Below, one piece after another: positions 1 to 11,689 of a stretch of 64,000 bases of DNA. Position 1 is the stretch's first letter, and each line of letters opens with the position of its first letter. The translations under genes and the position numbers were made by a program. The stretch comes from Euborellia annulipes (lineage: Eukaryota; Arthropoda; Insecta; Dermaptera; Anisolabididae): assembly GCA_023213315.1 (NCBI GenBank), contig JAKCPI010007938.1, positions 62,001 to 126,000 on the forward strand, given 5' to 3'. The notes beneath the pieces were generated by a model. That model was given only the letters and a program-made list of their open reading frames with translations. It was not told the DNA's origin and did not search any database.

Positions 1-285
1 TCTTTCTCTTACCTATATATTTATAGAGAGAGAAGGTATTGAATTCCTGTCAGAAATTCGATGTCTAGATTTTGATATAAATACATGTTTAGTCCCCTGA
101 GTTGAAAAAAGTGGGTCTGTGTTCGATTTTAATCAAGAAGGAATTGAGCTTCGAGGTTGAAATTTTATATTTAAACTAGGACTAAGTCTCTGGCACATGA
201 ACCGAAGCTTTTGAATAAAATCGTTCAAAGAGTACTTTACTGTTGTAGTTTTTCAGTTTTTTTTTTTTTTTTCTTCGATATCTAC
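1..285 (+). repeat. Family A repeat, truncated
   Basis: Diverged, 3'-truncated copy of a dispersed noncoding repeat seen at least ten times here. The usual order is tctcttacc hairpin, cgatgtcgagattttgatgg, gaggtcccctgaatcc, a CTGT/GTGT microsatellite, then agtactagtacttt. This copy begins at the window edge and stops in a poly-T run. No coding potential. Confidence 0.7.
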
Positions 286-586
286 AGTATAAATAATAGG
301 CTACATTTTGTTTTTACGTATATTTACCCCCATGCTGCTACAAATATAGTAATTAATTTATAATTTAAATTATTATATAGGCCTCTATATATTTCATTAA
401 ACATTACATATTTCTCTCTAATGATTTTGTTATTAATTTCATTTAGAAGCTATTCAATAAAATAATAATATTGTATTAATTATTATATCAAAATTAGAAA
501 TTTTAATTCATATTTAATATTTAAAAAGGATAAAAATGAATAGATATGATATAAGCTTAATATATAAATAGGATCTTTTTGATTTT

Positions 587-1050
587 TACTTTCTCTTACC
601 TCTCTATATATGTTAATATATATATAGAGAAAGTATTGGATTCATGTCAAAAATTCGATGTCGAGATTTTGATGGATATACACGTTTTGAGGTCCCCTGA
701 ATCCAAAAAAGTGGTTTTCGCGACATGGTCTGTCTGTGTCTGTCTGTATCCAATTTAAAGCATGAAGGAATTGAGCTAGGTGGTTGAAATTATATATTTA
801 AATTCAGTAACTCCCCTCAGGTGTGAAAATAATCTTTTAATCAAAATCGGCCAAAGAGTATTAGTACTTTACTAATGTACTTTTTTTTTTTTTTTTCGAT
901 TTTCTCAAAATTCGCTCCAACGATTTTAATTAAAATTCAAAAATCAATTATTTTTTAGATGCTCTTTAAAATGTATATTCTCATTTTGCCTTTGAAATCT
1001 TTTTTAAGCACGCTTTACTCTCGTACTTCATAAGAAAGATAGGAGAAATA
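587..1050 (+). repeat. Family A repeat
   Basis: Starts with the AT-rich hairpin tactttctcttacctc / tatatatagagaaagta and runs through the conserved gaggtcccctgaatcc block, the CTGTCTGTG microsatellite and the gatgctctttaaaatg block. It lacks the terminal aatctggtgtgac hairpin of full copies. Noncoding. Confidence 0.75.
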
Positions 1051-1232
1051 ATATCTAGAAAATGTTGCAGATTGGAATCCTACCGTATTTTGTTTTTTGC
1101 ACTTATTTTTTGGCAAATATAAATTATTGAACAATATATACGGTTGACAGACCTTAATCAATCCATAAAAAAAATATACATGTATATAAATTAAAGCATC
1201 TCGAATATAATCTCTTGTATTTAATTTTTATT

Positions 1233-1274
1233 CGTCGACGTTTCGGTCGCTAATAAACGACCTTCCTCAGGACG
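1233..1274 (-). ncRNA. Hammerhead ribozyme motif of a Penelope-like element end
   Basis: On the minus strand the order is stem I CGTC, core CTGAGGA (fits CUGANGA), one extra A, stem II GGTCG/CGACC, GAA, ACGTC, stem I GACG. The core and all helices are present. Stem III is the two-base-pair palindrome ACGU, as reported for dimer-forming hammerheads of Penelope-like elements. The predicted cleavage is after the C of ACGUC. Activity is inferred, not shown. Confidence 0.6.
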
Positions 1275-1279
1275 AAATT

Positions 1280-2213
1280 ATACTACGATGACATTCATAA
1301 TGATTTTTATACATAGCCAATTAATTAAATAATTTTTTTTCGGCTTCTTAAGCCAGATAATTAAAAGATACAAATTATTTAGAAACGATTATATTAAAGC
1401 GTCCAGGCATTTTTATTTATTCCATTTGGTATCCAAATGATTTAAATAACTTCGGGACTATCATTATTGACATCATTATTGTCAACAACTTTAGCCGTCT
1501 CAGCCACGGAGGGGGGGGGGGGTTAAATAATAGAAAGCTTAAACTGTCTAAACAAATTAATTATTGCCTATGTATCTGTGCTTTGGTGTTGAAGCTGTGA
1601 ACTGGGAGACCAGAATTTATTGTAGGTGCCAGTCGGTATCCTTGCTTGAACTCAAGATCCTTCCTTAACATCTTAACACTTGCATTGCAACAAGAAATAT
1701 CCCAAATTGTCAATAAACTTGCTGGTGGAAGACGAGCAAGGGGGTCCAGGGGGGAACCTTCGGCGGGCTTTGCGACTAGTTATATATAAAATTTTCCTGT
1801 TCGATATTTAGCGGAAGACCTATAGCTGCGTAAATAATAATTTCGCTATTTGTTAAATATAATTGAATTAAATTATTAATATCCACTCACTCTCTTTTAT
1901 AACGGTATTGAATTTCCGTTGTTCAATCAATTATTTGTTATGTATATATATTTTTAATAAAAAATAAATAAAATAAATAATAACGAAACAAAACTTTTAT
2001 TAATTATTCAATTTTTTTTTTTTATTTAACTTTATAATGATATATATTTTACACAAACAGAAAAAAAAGATAGGATCGCTCTTATACAAAAAAATTTTTT
2101 TTGATTGTACTAGTGACAAACCGCTTCCCTTTTAGAGCGTTAAAATTTATTTAAATTATTAAATGAGATTGACTTATTAATAAGAGCCAAGAGTCACTAA
2201 TTTCTTCTAAACT
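1280..2213. other. AT-rich intergenic DNA with small repeat scraps
   Basis: No gene seen. It holds a short SINE tail scrap (about 1400-1450, with the ttggtatccaaatg motif), a G12 run near 1511, and a block at 1735-1785 (ccttcggcgggctttgcgactagt) resembling a Helitron 3' hairpin followed by CTAGT. None is long enough for a firm call. Confidence 0.4.
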
Positions 2214-2792
2214 TTAGGCTCTACAGGAAGCGAGCTGTTCGCATGTTTTTGCCGATAAGATGACGTTAGGGGTCTTAAAAATTTAGCCAAAAAGCCCAAC
2301 TATTACGAAAATTTACCAACAGATGGCAGGATGGTAGGGCTATATTTAATCTCATGTATTTGTTTGATTTTCGTTGATCTTTTAATAATGAATAGTTTAT
2401 AAATATTATTATATATCATTTATAACAGCATATAAATATAGGCTTATAAGTGATCTGATAATACCGGCTGTTAGACTGCCATCTTTTGCAAGAGTGCTCA
2501 ACTATTTGGCCGTTAATTTTTAAATAAATACTAAACTTATTTTTGACTTTGTCACCATTTGATTTAACTGCAGAAGTAGGTTAGATATTAATGATTTTTT
2601 GATTTTTAAATAAAAAAAAAAATACAATTTTTATAATAGAGTTTTGTTTTTTGCATTTTCTATAAATATAGAAAAATATTTTTTAATTTAAAAAATTCTA
2701 TTATGTAAAATGCTCAAATCTTAAAAAAAAAATTTAAATTGCCTCATTAGTTTTGAACTAAAGAATCAATATGGCCTCCTGAAGCCCCTTAA
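2214..2792. mobile_element. TTAA-type MITE, copy 1
   Basis: Shares long stretches with 11131-11689 (inverted) and 12894-13492: gccgataagatgacgttagg, the ccaacagatggcaggatgg block and caagagtgctcaac. The right end reads gcctcctgaagccccttaa, matching the terminal inverted repeat plus TTAA of copy 3. The left end is eroded. No transposase is present. A piggyBac- or Kolobok-like mobiliser is inferred from TTAA only. Confidence 0.55.
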
Positions 2793-2799
2793 TAAGTAT

Positions 2800-3890
2800 A
2801 TGCCTTTTGGACTTTAGATCTCGCTTCATGTTGTATACCAAAAAGATTTATTTAAATTACCAATAAATATCGGAGTGTGTCTAAATGGCCTCCGACGACA
2901 AAGACTTAAAAAATGGACGATAGTGCAGCAAATTACATAGGAAAATAAATTAAAAAAAAAAAAAAAAAAAACACTTTTCTTTTGTTGATGCAGAAAAACA
3001 AGTTCTGAACATGTAAAAAAAAAAATCTGGAAGAAGTGACTTCACAATTTTTTTTATCATTATTCAAGCAATTCTTTTTTACGAAACAAATTTTGTGATT
3101 GAATTTTTGATGTCTAAATTGAAAATAAAAAAAAAAAATAATTTCTTCAAGATTCAAACTTAGCAAAATTTAGAAGAAATTTTTTTCTATTGATTAATTG
3201 ATTTAGATTTTCACGATTATTGTCATTAAGGCGGCTACACACGTAATTAACCTAAAAATGTCAAACTCGGAAGGTTATTTATTCGAAGATAACAAGAAAT
3301 ACTCACTTGCTTTAAACAGAGACACAATAAATTTTAAATATTTTAAATGAATTAATATATATTAAATAAATATCAAATGTCAAGACGTCTATAAAATGGC
3401 GGACGTGCCTATAAAAAAAGACATTTTTGGCATAAATCATGGTTTATTTTATCAAAAAATAATACAAAAGTATTAAGCTAATTAATTACAATAACAACCT
3501 TTCTGCAGAAGTAGATGCATTCCCTTTGAACAATGAACATTGAATTATTCACATGCCTGGCTAACTTCGCTTCGCTTACATTCGTAGCCAACTTCACTTC
3601 GTTCTCATGCATTGCTAACTTCACATTACCAACAATTGAATGTTAACCTCCAAAAATTGACAAGAAATAATTCTAGATTTTTAAAATAACATCCGCATAT
3701 CAGAATATTACCACTCTCAAGACTGTTGTTGCTAATTTCAACTACTTTATGAAGAATTTTCATCTAATTGGCCACAGATGCCGAAAGATTTTTAATATTT
3801 TTCTTTTAGATTTTAAAATCTCACCATCCATCGATTACAAATTTAGAAAACTTTCCAATTTTAGGGGTTTATTTTAATGTAAGTACGTGT
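2800..3890. other. AT-rich noncoding DNA upstream of the LDLa exon
   Basis: No gene found. Poly-A/T tracts dominate 2930-3180. A small imperfect tandem repeat built on gctaacttc lies at about 3558-3625. The last part may be the intron 5' of the exon at 3909. Confidence 0.4.
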
Positions 3891-3908
3891 GTGATGTGTG
3901 ATGCGTAG

Positions 3909-4371
3909 GTGTCCGGAGTTGAACGCGTGTATCAGCGCTGCATTATGGTGTGACGGTGAGCCTCACTGTCCGAGCGGTTTCGACGAGGCAGACGCCAACT
4001 GTGCGTATCAACTGCCAGTACCGACACTCTACGTAGCAACCGGAGCGGCGGCACTCGGTTTACTAGCCGTAAGCATTGCAGTAACAGCCTGCATCAAGTT
4101 ACGTCGCCAGTACGTGGTCCGTGGCGCAGTTCCGGGTCCAGGCGCAACAGGCGCCACATCCGGCGTCACAGCCAAATCACATGCGGCACGTCATGGTGGC
4201 GCGGTAACGGAACCGCCCGGCACTACCGTACCACATGCCCCTCATGCTGCACATGCCGCGCATCTACATCACCATCATCATCATCGTACACATAACGGCG
4301 GCGCGGCCGATAAACGTTACCGGCCTGCCGCCGATGACCTATATATGGACGGCAAGGATAGTTTATGTTGA
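3909..4371 (+). CDS. C-terminal exon of an LDLa single-pass membrane protein
   Basis: The frame opens after a candidate acceptor (gatgcgtag, AG at 3907-3908) and runs 154 codons to TGA at 4369. It starts inside an LDL-receptor class A module: CPELNACISAALWCDGEPHC followed by CPSGFDEADANC, with the C-terminal DE calcium-binding residues and three cysteine pairs partly visible. Next come a short linker, one hydrophobic span (LYVATGAAALGLLAVSIAV), a basic stop-transfer (KLRRQ), and a low-complexity Ala/Gly/His tail with a run of six His. It ends YMDGKDSLC. The exon is much richer in GC and in C/G third positions than its surroundings, as expected of a conserved host gene. The LDLa lacks its N-terminal half, so upstream exons lie outside or far upstream. 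A surface receptor or adhesion role is inferred; the exact orthologue is not recognised. Confidence 0.72.
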
Positions 4372-5218
4372 CCCGCGCTCAACTCCCTGGAGACCAGCGT
4401 TTAGCGTGTGTGCTCCTACTCCCTATAACCCCGTGCCAATGGCCCCATTGCCTACGAGATATTACAAACCCTGGATCGATGTTATCACCGACTCTTTTTG
4501 ACACTCCCGCTTAAATTGCTCGTTTCCTCAAGAATAGAAATCTCTTTTTGGTTTATTCCCTTTGTCTTGATAACATCTATCTACATTTTATGTGATATTC
4601 GCAATGACTTATCGCAATGGTTTGCCAATAAATTGCAAATTCTATAGAAGAGACCGTTTGTATGTATATATATATATACACACCTCTGGAGTGTCTGTGT
4701 TTGTATGAGCAATTATTTATTGGCGAGTTCCGAATATTCCGCTCAAAAATCATAACCTCTTATTCTCGTTGCCAAATAATTCAGATATAAATGTGGTGCT
4801 CAGTTTTTTTTTTTTTTCATCAATGGCAGGTATTTTTTGGAGAGCACGAACATTGTAAATAAATTAAATGATGTCTAATTATTCGGAATTCGGAATGTAT
4901 GTGATGAGAATCAAAATGGAGAGAGTGATCTTTGACCTAAGCTCAAAAAAAAAAATGAACTATCTTATTAAATTTCCTAAAAGAATCGTATAACAAATTG
5001 ATATAATCGTGTAAAAAAAAAAAAATATTTGTTGGCATTTATTCACAAAAATAAAAAAAATAAAAAAAAAAAAACATGTTTGAGTCTCTATGTGAGTGAA
5101 TGTTGAATGTATATATAAACAATCAATATGTATTGAAAAAATTTGTTTAAATTAAATTACTATAAAAACAGATTTATATAATTATTATTCCCACCTATCC
5201 TTTATTAATATATATATA
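4372..5218 (+). other. Probable 3' UTR and flanking AT-rich DNA
   Basis: Follows the stop codon of the LDLa exon. AATAAA-type signals occur near 4627 and 4857. The rest is poly-A/T and short microsatellites such as tatatatatatacacac near 4667. No further exon is seen. Confidence 0.4.
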
Positions 5219-6335
5219 GGGTGGTCCTTATTTTGTACTTTTTCAACGCTAGTCCTAAATCGGTTCCAAATATAAAAAAAGTTCCTGCCAAATTTCAGCT
5301 CTTAACGGTAGCCAAAGTTTTAAATGGAAATATCATGGGAAAATTACTTTTGTGTCTTTAAAATTTTGTAACTCATCAACGAAACAGGCTCTAGGTAAGA
5401 GCATAACATATTCTTATAGGAAATTTAACGCTCTACAAAAAAGATCTCCTATGATTCTTGGGTTACTCTGCGGGTTCAAAGGTTATTCGAGGTCAAAGAT
5501 GAAATTATAGTCAATTTCATTTCAACTTTGACCGCGAATAACTTTTGAACCCAAAAATCATAAGAGACCTTTTTTGTAGAGCGTTAAATTTCCTATAAGA
5601 ATATGTTATGCTCTTACCTAGAGCCTGTTTCGTTGATGAGTTACAAAATTTTAAAGACACAAAAGAACTTTTCCCATTAGTTCTCATTAGAGTTAATATT
5701 AATATTAAGAGCTGAAATTTGGCAGGATTTTTTTTATAATAATAATAATTTATTTGTGATTCCTTCCCTCCCCCTGTTTTGGGGTACAGTTTTTTTTTTT
5801 TTAATTTTTTTTAACATAGTAAATTTTTGTTTTAATTGCATTGGCTTTATGCTTTCTTTAGTTCTTTTATGAGTTTCCAGAGCTCACACCACTTTTTATC
5901 TGGTCCTTTATTCCAATGTCTTGCGAGTTTTTCTTCATCCCCGCCATTCTTCGTTCATCCCCTCTCTCAGTACCTCGCATTCCAGGAAGTGGAGCACTGA
6001 TTCTTCTTCCTTGTCGCAGAAGCTACATCTTGCATTTGCCTCATTTCTGATCTCGTTTCCGCATCTTAATCTAGCCCATATTGTTTTTTTTTTCTGGTAT
6101 TCTATAATATTATCCAAGACAACAGATTTCAGTCCCGAGGGTCTTTTTTTAGGTATCTGTAGCTGGTGTTAGCTATTTTTGTCCATGCCTGTTGAATCTC
6201 ATTGTCCAACTTTGTTTTTAATGTTTCGGAGCATTTTGTTAGTATATGGAAGTTTTTTTTTTTTTATATATATTTAGAACCAATTTAGGACTAGCGTGAA
6301 AAAAAAATAGAAAAAGTTCAAACTAAGGACCTCCC
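5219..6335. mobile_element. Foldback transposon with long inverted arms, split by a LINE
   Basis: The ends read gggtggtccttattttgtac and the inverted taaggacctccc, next to TA dinucleotides. The inner arms (about 5380-5470 and 5535-5640) are also inverted copies: the aaatttaacgctctacaaaa block recurs as ttttgtagagcgttaaattt. The right arm is interrupted by the LINE remnant at 5736-6262. TA flanks suggest a Tc1/mariner-type origin, which is inference. It encodes no protein. Confidence 0.6.
5736..6262 (-). pseudogene. LINE (non-LTR) reverse transcriptase C-terminal fragment
   Basis: On the minus strand about 6117 to 5935 reads WARLRCGNEIRNEANARC, then SFCDKEEESVLHFLECEVLR. This is the CxxC...H...C knuckle that ends R1/Jockey/I-type polymerases. 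More decayed coding lies upstream (toward 6250). The 3' end carries an (ATT)n-type tail at 5736-5755, typical of these LINEs. It inserted into the right arm of the foldback element, flanked by T-rich repeats of that arm. 5'-truncated and dead. Confidence 0.7.
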
Positions 6336-6587
6336 TAATATAGATACATTTTATCACCGTCTAATAGTATTCTAGGAATGTTGTCAAAGGAGGACTTTAT
6401 CAAGACATACGTGACCCAAATAGCTTCTTTGTCACCCAGGCCATTTCACATAACTTCAACATAACTTGAGTTAATCAAAAATGAATTTTTTGACTGAATC
6501 AACTGGGATAAACGTTTCGAGGAAAAAAAAAACGGATCAAAATTGAATTTTGATTTGATTTGTTCTAAATTCCTTCTTACCTTTTAA

Positions 6588-6710
6588 GGTATTTTTCGGA
6601 ATCTAAGGCCATATAGACCCCATTCCTATTTATTTTAAATGATCAGTAGCTAAATCAATTTTTCTCGCTTCCGACGGGAAACGAAACCAGTTATAGAAGG
6701 TAGCCTAAGA
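6588..6710. repeat. tRNA-like SINE fragment, second family
   Basis: Shares ttttcggaat, agaccccat, tatttattt and tttttctcgct.gacggga with 62740-62890, and more weakly with 31640-31735. The block gacgggaaacgaa (reverse: ttcgtttcccgtc) resembles a tRNA B-box. Short and eroded. Confidence 0.45.
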
Positions 6711-6807
6711 AGAAAAACCAAGCGCTGATTATGGGCCAGCAAAAGTGTCATTTTTTTTTATTCAACTTCAACACCCTCCGCAGCTCAGCGCTATGCCAAA
6801 TGAATAA

Positions 6808-7360
6808 CACTCTGCGGCAAGAAAAAAAGCTCCGAGATAATTCCTTCAGATTCTTAAGTAAAATGACCTCCTGAATCCAAATATGACCTTCGTTTTCCCC
6901 CAGCAGGTACCGTTTTGGGGGGGGGCCTCCCCTTCCACCCCTTTTCGTTAATTATAAGGCCATGAATCAAATTTGGAGGGATGAAAAGAAATATTTTAGC
7001 CTTAACATTTCTTCAGAAGGTCTAGAAAAGTGAAAAGTTAAAAAACATCAACATTTGGATTCAAGGGGGGGATGTGGGGGAGGATTTTGTCCCTTAAAAT
7101 GCAAAAAAATCATTAAAAATGATCGATTTTTTCTGATTTTTTTACAATTTTTTCACTGATTTTCTACATAATCAGGCTGACAGACTCACCTCACCCTTCC
7201 TTAAACATCCCTCAACTAAAAGAAAATATATAGGATAAAGCGGGTGGGGTGTGAGCGATTCCCAAGCCCTTACAAGAAGATGGAAGATTCACAGCTCAGT
7301 TGATCAAATTCGCAAATATGCGGCTAACTTTCATTTTTTGGGACTGATCTTTACGAATTT
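6808..7360 (+). repeat. Family C element, one arm
   Basis: Begins cactctgcggcaagaaaaaa, then aattccttcagattcttaag and a region ending gcggctaactttcatttttt. Same unit as 34087-34620, and inverted at 34705-35197 and 9395-9625. Full elements consist of two such arms facing each other with CACTGTGCGGCAAG ends. Here only one arm is kept. Noncoding. Confidence 0.65.
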
Positions 7361-7534
7361 TTTTTTTTTTTTTTATTATATTGGCCCCGGATGCCCGACA
7401 ATGGCAAAATCTCCATTTGGCCAGTTAAAATTGCGTTCTTAGAGATCTAGAAGATGGATCTTGACACAAGAAGGGGTCCTAGCTAGCAGACACACCCGCT
7501 CAGCCGGCAACCCTCTTCGTATCACTTAAATTAT

Positions 7535-7765
7535 TTAAGACTCACAAACACTGAAGATTCTTAATAGATGTCTAATAATAGCAGCGGTCCTTTTACATTT
7601 GACACTAGGCCATGCAAGGATGATCGATATTTTGGTCGGGAAGACTATCCCTGGAACGTCATATAATTGATCAATTATTCGTTTCGATTTTCCACATCCT
7701 AAAACCATATGATTAATGTCGCATATCGATTCATTATCGCAAGAGCAACTCCACAAATTTAAAGT
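7535..7765 (-). pseudogene. LINE polymerase C-terminal fragment
   Basis: The minus-strand frame reads WSCSCDNESICDINHMVLGC and goes on about 50 codons to a stop. The CxC...HxxxxC arrangement is the terminal zinc-knuckle region of R1/I/Jockey-like non-LTR polymerases. It has no preceding reverse transcriptase motifs, so it is a short 5'-truncated relic. Confidence 0.55.
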
Positions 7766-7977
7766 TAAATAAATATTCGTATTCTTCTTTCTCTTCGAAT
7801 ATATCCCTAATAAATAAATAAATACAAAAAATAATACTTAAAAGTATTTAAGTGTGAATAAATGAAGTGAGTCTTTTAATAGTTATTTAATTTCGAATTT
7901 TTTTCCAAAAGAATAAATCCCCGTTAGTTTGCAAATAAATAGAATTTTTTTAAAATAGAGAACTTATTTGATAATTT

Positions 7978-8195
7978 GTCGCACAGAGAGGAATGTTACT
8001 AGAGCGTGCTTGCTGCCTACCTGCAGGCGGTCTTAGTTTTGAGTCGAGCCATGAGTCATTCGGTTCAGCTCCGCTCTCTCTCTCTCCTATCTCGCGTGTG
8101 TTTAGTTTATTTTATTTTGTGTTGTGATTTGTGCAAATAAGACATTCATCCACCAAACTCCCCACCTGGTCATCTTATTATTAAGGTAATGAATT
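7978..8195. other. LTR- or promoter-like island
   Basis: GC-richer island (gcctacctgcaggcgg, then CT-repeat and cacctggtcatcttattatt) followed by ggtaatga. A similar arrangement (gcctgcatgcaggcg ... cttattaaaggtaatt) occurs at 27075-27250 and, inverted, at 61800-62015. It could be an LTR, a retroelement 5' UTR or a host promoter with a 5' splice site; not resolved. Confidence 0.3.
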
Positions 8196-9007
8196 TTTTC
8201 ACATCTCATTTGCATAACGAATTCAAGTAATTTTGTATTTGATTTTTCTCTCTTATAATATACTGATAAAATTATCTAATTTTTTAAATATAACTCTATG
8301 ATGAATTCGTGTATCCCAGAGGGAGGGTGTAAATCACCCCTTCTAATAAACAAAATAGTTTTTTCTTTAAAAATGAAAATTAAAATAGAAAATTATTTTT
8401 TTTTGTAAATTTTTTATATTTAATCAATGATTTCTTTCTCTCTAAGAAATTATTATTAAATAATTGAAAATATAAATTCCTAAACTTTTATCTCTCGTCA
8501 GTGGCCTAGTAATAAGTGAGATTTTTGGAGGTGGAATTTTCTTTTTCACCTTCTGAATGCCTGATTTTCTTAAGCAGTTTCTCCACTCGCCGCCCCTAAT
8601 TATAAGTGTAAAAATTCAGATGATTTTTTTTTTTAATTTGCTTAGGTTTCTGTGTCGTAACATGCCACAAGCCTCTAAATTCGTTCTTCGTTTCATGAAT
8701 ATATTTCCTTTGTTTGTAGTTTTCAATATAATTCGATCCCCCTCGGCTCAAGGATCCCCTTATAGATATTCATTAATTCACATTCAATTATAAAAATAAA
8801 TTTTAATGCATTTGTTTTTCTCATTAAAATCTTTTAGAATTTTATTTCTGTTTGTTTAAAGGCCACCCCCTCCCTCCCAAGTTATTTTCCCACTCTACAA
8901 ATTTTCTTAAGACTTGCAATTTTTTGCCCCTTGACTAAAGGGTAGTCTATCCCATGTGAATTTTTCTTTAAATAAATTTAGATTTTATAAATGTCATATT
9001 TTTACAG

Positions 9008-9009
<2 letters not shown>
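8196..9009. other. AT-rich noncoding stretch
   Basis: No repeat family from this window and no plausible exon identified. A short hydrophobic open frame at 8557-8793 has no recognisable motif. Confidence 0.4.
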
Positions 9010-9039
<30 letters not shown>

Positions 9040-9292
9040 ATTCACACTTTTTCTCATTCACACTCACACTCACACACACATTCACACAGTCTTTTCGGCA
9101 TCTCAGGCCATATAAGACTTTTTACGATATCCGTTATTAATAAATATACATATATGGGGTCCAGGCATTTTTATTTAAGTCATTTGGTATCCAATTGGCT
9201 TAAATAAAATCATCGGACTGCCTGGGGTCCGAACCCGCGACGTTTGGTATATGAGGTTAGCACGCTAACCTCTACGCCATGCCCCGAGGGCA
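9010..9292 (-). repeat. tRNA-derived SINE (family B), near full length
   Basis: Read on the minus strand, a tRNA-like head starts at 9290: A-box-like tggcgtagaggttagcgtg and B-box gggttcggacc. A conserved body follows (ttggtatccaaatg type, then aggcattt, cgttat, ataagtc), then CA-rich sequence and a long poly-A tail (poly-T at 9010-9035 on the plus strand). Possible target duplication acagattt on both sides. RNA polymerase III transcription and LINE-dependent retroposition are inferred from this structure. Confidence 0.75.
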
Positions 9293-9394
9293 CAGATTTA
9301 TTTACAAAAGCCTAACTTTACATTTCATAGATAATAATTTTTTTCAAACTTTGACCAGATGTAATTTCTACCCCTTTACATAAAATATGGCAAT

Positions 9395-9625
9395 ATTGAA
9401 GGACATAGAAGAAACCGTATATTTAACTTTAAATTTGTAAAGATCAGCCCCAAAAAATGAAAGTTAGCCGCATATTTGCCAATTTGACCAACTGAGCTGT
9501 GAATCTTCCATCTTCTTGCGAGGGCTTCGGAATCGCCCACACCCCACCAGCGTTATCCTATATATTTTCTTTTAGTTGAGGGATGTTTAAGGAAGGGTGA
9601 GGTGGGTCTGTCAGCTGGTATAAGT
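9395..9625 (-). repeat. Family C fragment
   Basis: Inverted partial copy of the arm in 6808-7360: tgaaagttagccgcatattt, ggcttcggaatcgcccacac and gagggatgtttaaggaaggg. It is directly followed by a family A copy. Confidence 0.6.
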
Positions 9626-10123
9626 AAGGGAAAATATTTATATTTTGATACCATGGCAACCATTTCTCCTATCTTTTCTATGAAGAACAAGAGTAAAGTG
9701 GTCTTCAGAAGATTTCAATGACAAAATGAGAATATACATTTTAAAGAGAATCTAAAAAATAATTGATTTTTGAATTAAAAAAAAAATCGTTGAGAAAATT
9801 GAAAAAAAAAAAAAAAAACTGAAAAAGTGCATCAGTAAAGTACTAGTACTCTTTGGCCGATTTTGTTCAAAAGCTTCGTGTCACGTGCCATGGAGGTGCC
9901 CAACTTAAATATAAAATTTCAACCTCAAAGCTCTTTTCGTTCTTGAGATATTTTGTTCACAGACACACACACACAGACAGACCATGTCGCGAAAACCACT
10001 TTTTTGGATTCAGGGGGCCTCAAAACGTGTATATTCATCAAAATCTCGACATCGAATTTTTGACATGAATCCAATACTTTCTCTCTATAGGTCTATATAT
10101 TAACATATATAGAGGTAAAGTAA
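9624..10123 (-). repeat. Family A repeat
   Basis: Minus-strand copy containing ccatggcaaccatttctcct, the agtactagtact palindrome, the CA/GACA microsatellite, gaccatgtcgcgaaaacc and the terminal AT hairpin. The aatctggtgtgac hairpin is missing. Open frames across it are by-products of low stop density. Confidence 0.75.
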
Positions 10124-10129
10124 AAAAAC

Positions 10130-10560
10130 ACCGAAAGACAATTTGAATTTTATATAAATTATCAATATCAAAATATGATTTTCTCTCTAGCCCGTGGCTT
10201 GAAAGGTCAGAAGGGCAGAAGGCTAGAGGCTTTACTGGGGATTATGACGTGTCAACAAACGCCGTCCCGCAATCAGAGGATATTATTAGAGCAATTACTC
10301 TGATCCATTCATCGGGGAGATTAAGCTCAGCTTCTCTCATCATCGTTATGGCAACGTCACTTTGTGCTTTCTACAAATTCTCCGTCTACAGAAAATACCT
10401 GGTGAGTAGAAAAGTTTACTGACAATTAAGGCTTGGTGGAGGGGTGTCGAGTGCCAATATGATTTAATACATTCTAATAAGAGTAAATATGATTACATGC
10501 ACTTACGGTATTTATTTTCCTCGATCATTTTATCTATAGAGTACCGTAATTTGACTTTAA
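10130..10560. other. Noncoding stretch between two family A copies
   Basis: Somewhat richer in GC than its surroundings, with stops in all frames. No known domain or repeat seen. Confidence 0.35.
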
Positions 10561-11130
10561 AATATCTGGTGTGACTGCCGCACAGCAAACAACTTTCTCT
10601 TATCTTCGGTAATCGAAAATTGTGTTCTGTGATTGTCACACCAGGTTTTTTTGTGTCGACTTATATTTCGTTTCCGATAGTAGAGTACAAATGAATTCAA
10701 GATGTAAAATTTATAAACGTGGGAAAATATTTATATTTTTATACCATGGGAACCATTTCTCTTATCTTTACTATAGAGTACAAGAGTAAAATGGTCTTCA
10801 GAAGATTTCAATTGCAAAATGAGAATATACATTTTAAAGAGCATCTAAAAAATAATTGATTTTTGAATTTTAAACAAAATCATTGGAACGAATTTGGAGA
10901 AAATCGAAAAAACTGAAAAAGTACATTAGTAAAGTACTAGTACCCTTTGGCCGATTTTGATTTTCACGTCTCAGGGGGGTGCCTAACTTAAATATAAGAC
11001 CATATCGCAAAAACCACTTTTTCAGATTAGGAGACCTTAAAACGTCAAAATCTCGACTTCCAATTTTTGACATGAATCCAATACTTTCTCTCTCTATATA
11101 TTAACATATATAGAGGTTAGAGAAAGTTAA
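10561..11130 (-). repeat. Family A repeat, full length
   Basis: Runs from the atctggtgtgactg...cacaccagg hairpin (10564-10648) to the AT hairpin tatatattaacatatataga followed by gagaaagtta. It therefore shows both end structures in one copy of about 570 bp. Confidence 0.78.
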
Positions 11131-11689
11131 AAACCAGACTATTATAAGGAATTTTTCAATGCTGTTTTTTTTTTAAATGAATTATATTCATAAGGGATTA
11201 TCGGAACAGAAAGTTATAATTATTTATTAAAAAATTATGAAAATTAATTTTTTTGTAATCAAATAAATACAAAAAACAATCTGTCCCAATAATTTTAAAT
11301 TTTTTTAAATTTAAAAATGAATTTATTATAATTAATCACATACTAATTAAGAAAAATTTAAAGTAAGCTTACAAGATTAGTTAGATGATTTATTTAAAAA
11401 TTAACGGCCAAATAGTTAAGCACTCTTGCAAAAGATGGCAGAGTAGTCTAACAGCCGGTATTATCAGATCACTTATAAGTCTATATTTTTATGCTGTTAT
11501 AAATGATATATAACAATATTTATAAACAATTCATTTTTAAAAAATCAATCAAATACATGAGATTACATATAGGTCTACCATCTTGCCATCTGTTGGCAAA
11601 TTTTCGTAATAATTGGGCTTTTTGGCTAACTTTTTAAGACCCCTAACGTCATCTTATCGGCAAAAACATTGCCTCCTGATGCCCCTTAA
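11131..11689. mobile_element. TTAA-type MITE, copy 2
   Basis: Inverted relative to copy 1: shares caagagtgctcaac as its complement, ttgccatctgttggcaaatt and taacgtcatcttatcggc. Ends in gccccttaa at 11689. The other end abuts a family A copy, which probably removed its terminus. Confidence 0.6.

Noticed and set aside
2933..3166. 77-codon Phe/Lys-rich minus-strand frame
   Set aside because: Produced by poly-A/T tracts; no motif or start context.
4235..4501. Second plus-strand frame overlapping the LDLa exon
   Set aside because: Shadow frame of the real exon; the LDLa frame has the cysteine pattern, membrane span and coding-type composition.
5380..5640. Inverted arms read as a hairpin miRNA precursor
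   Set aside because: The arms belong to a longer foldback transposon and are far larger than a miRNA hairpin.
9180..9292. A functional tRNA gene
   Set aside because: A- and B-boxes are present but the cloverleaf does not close and a SINE body and poly-A tail follow; the same unit recurs many times.
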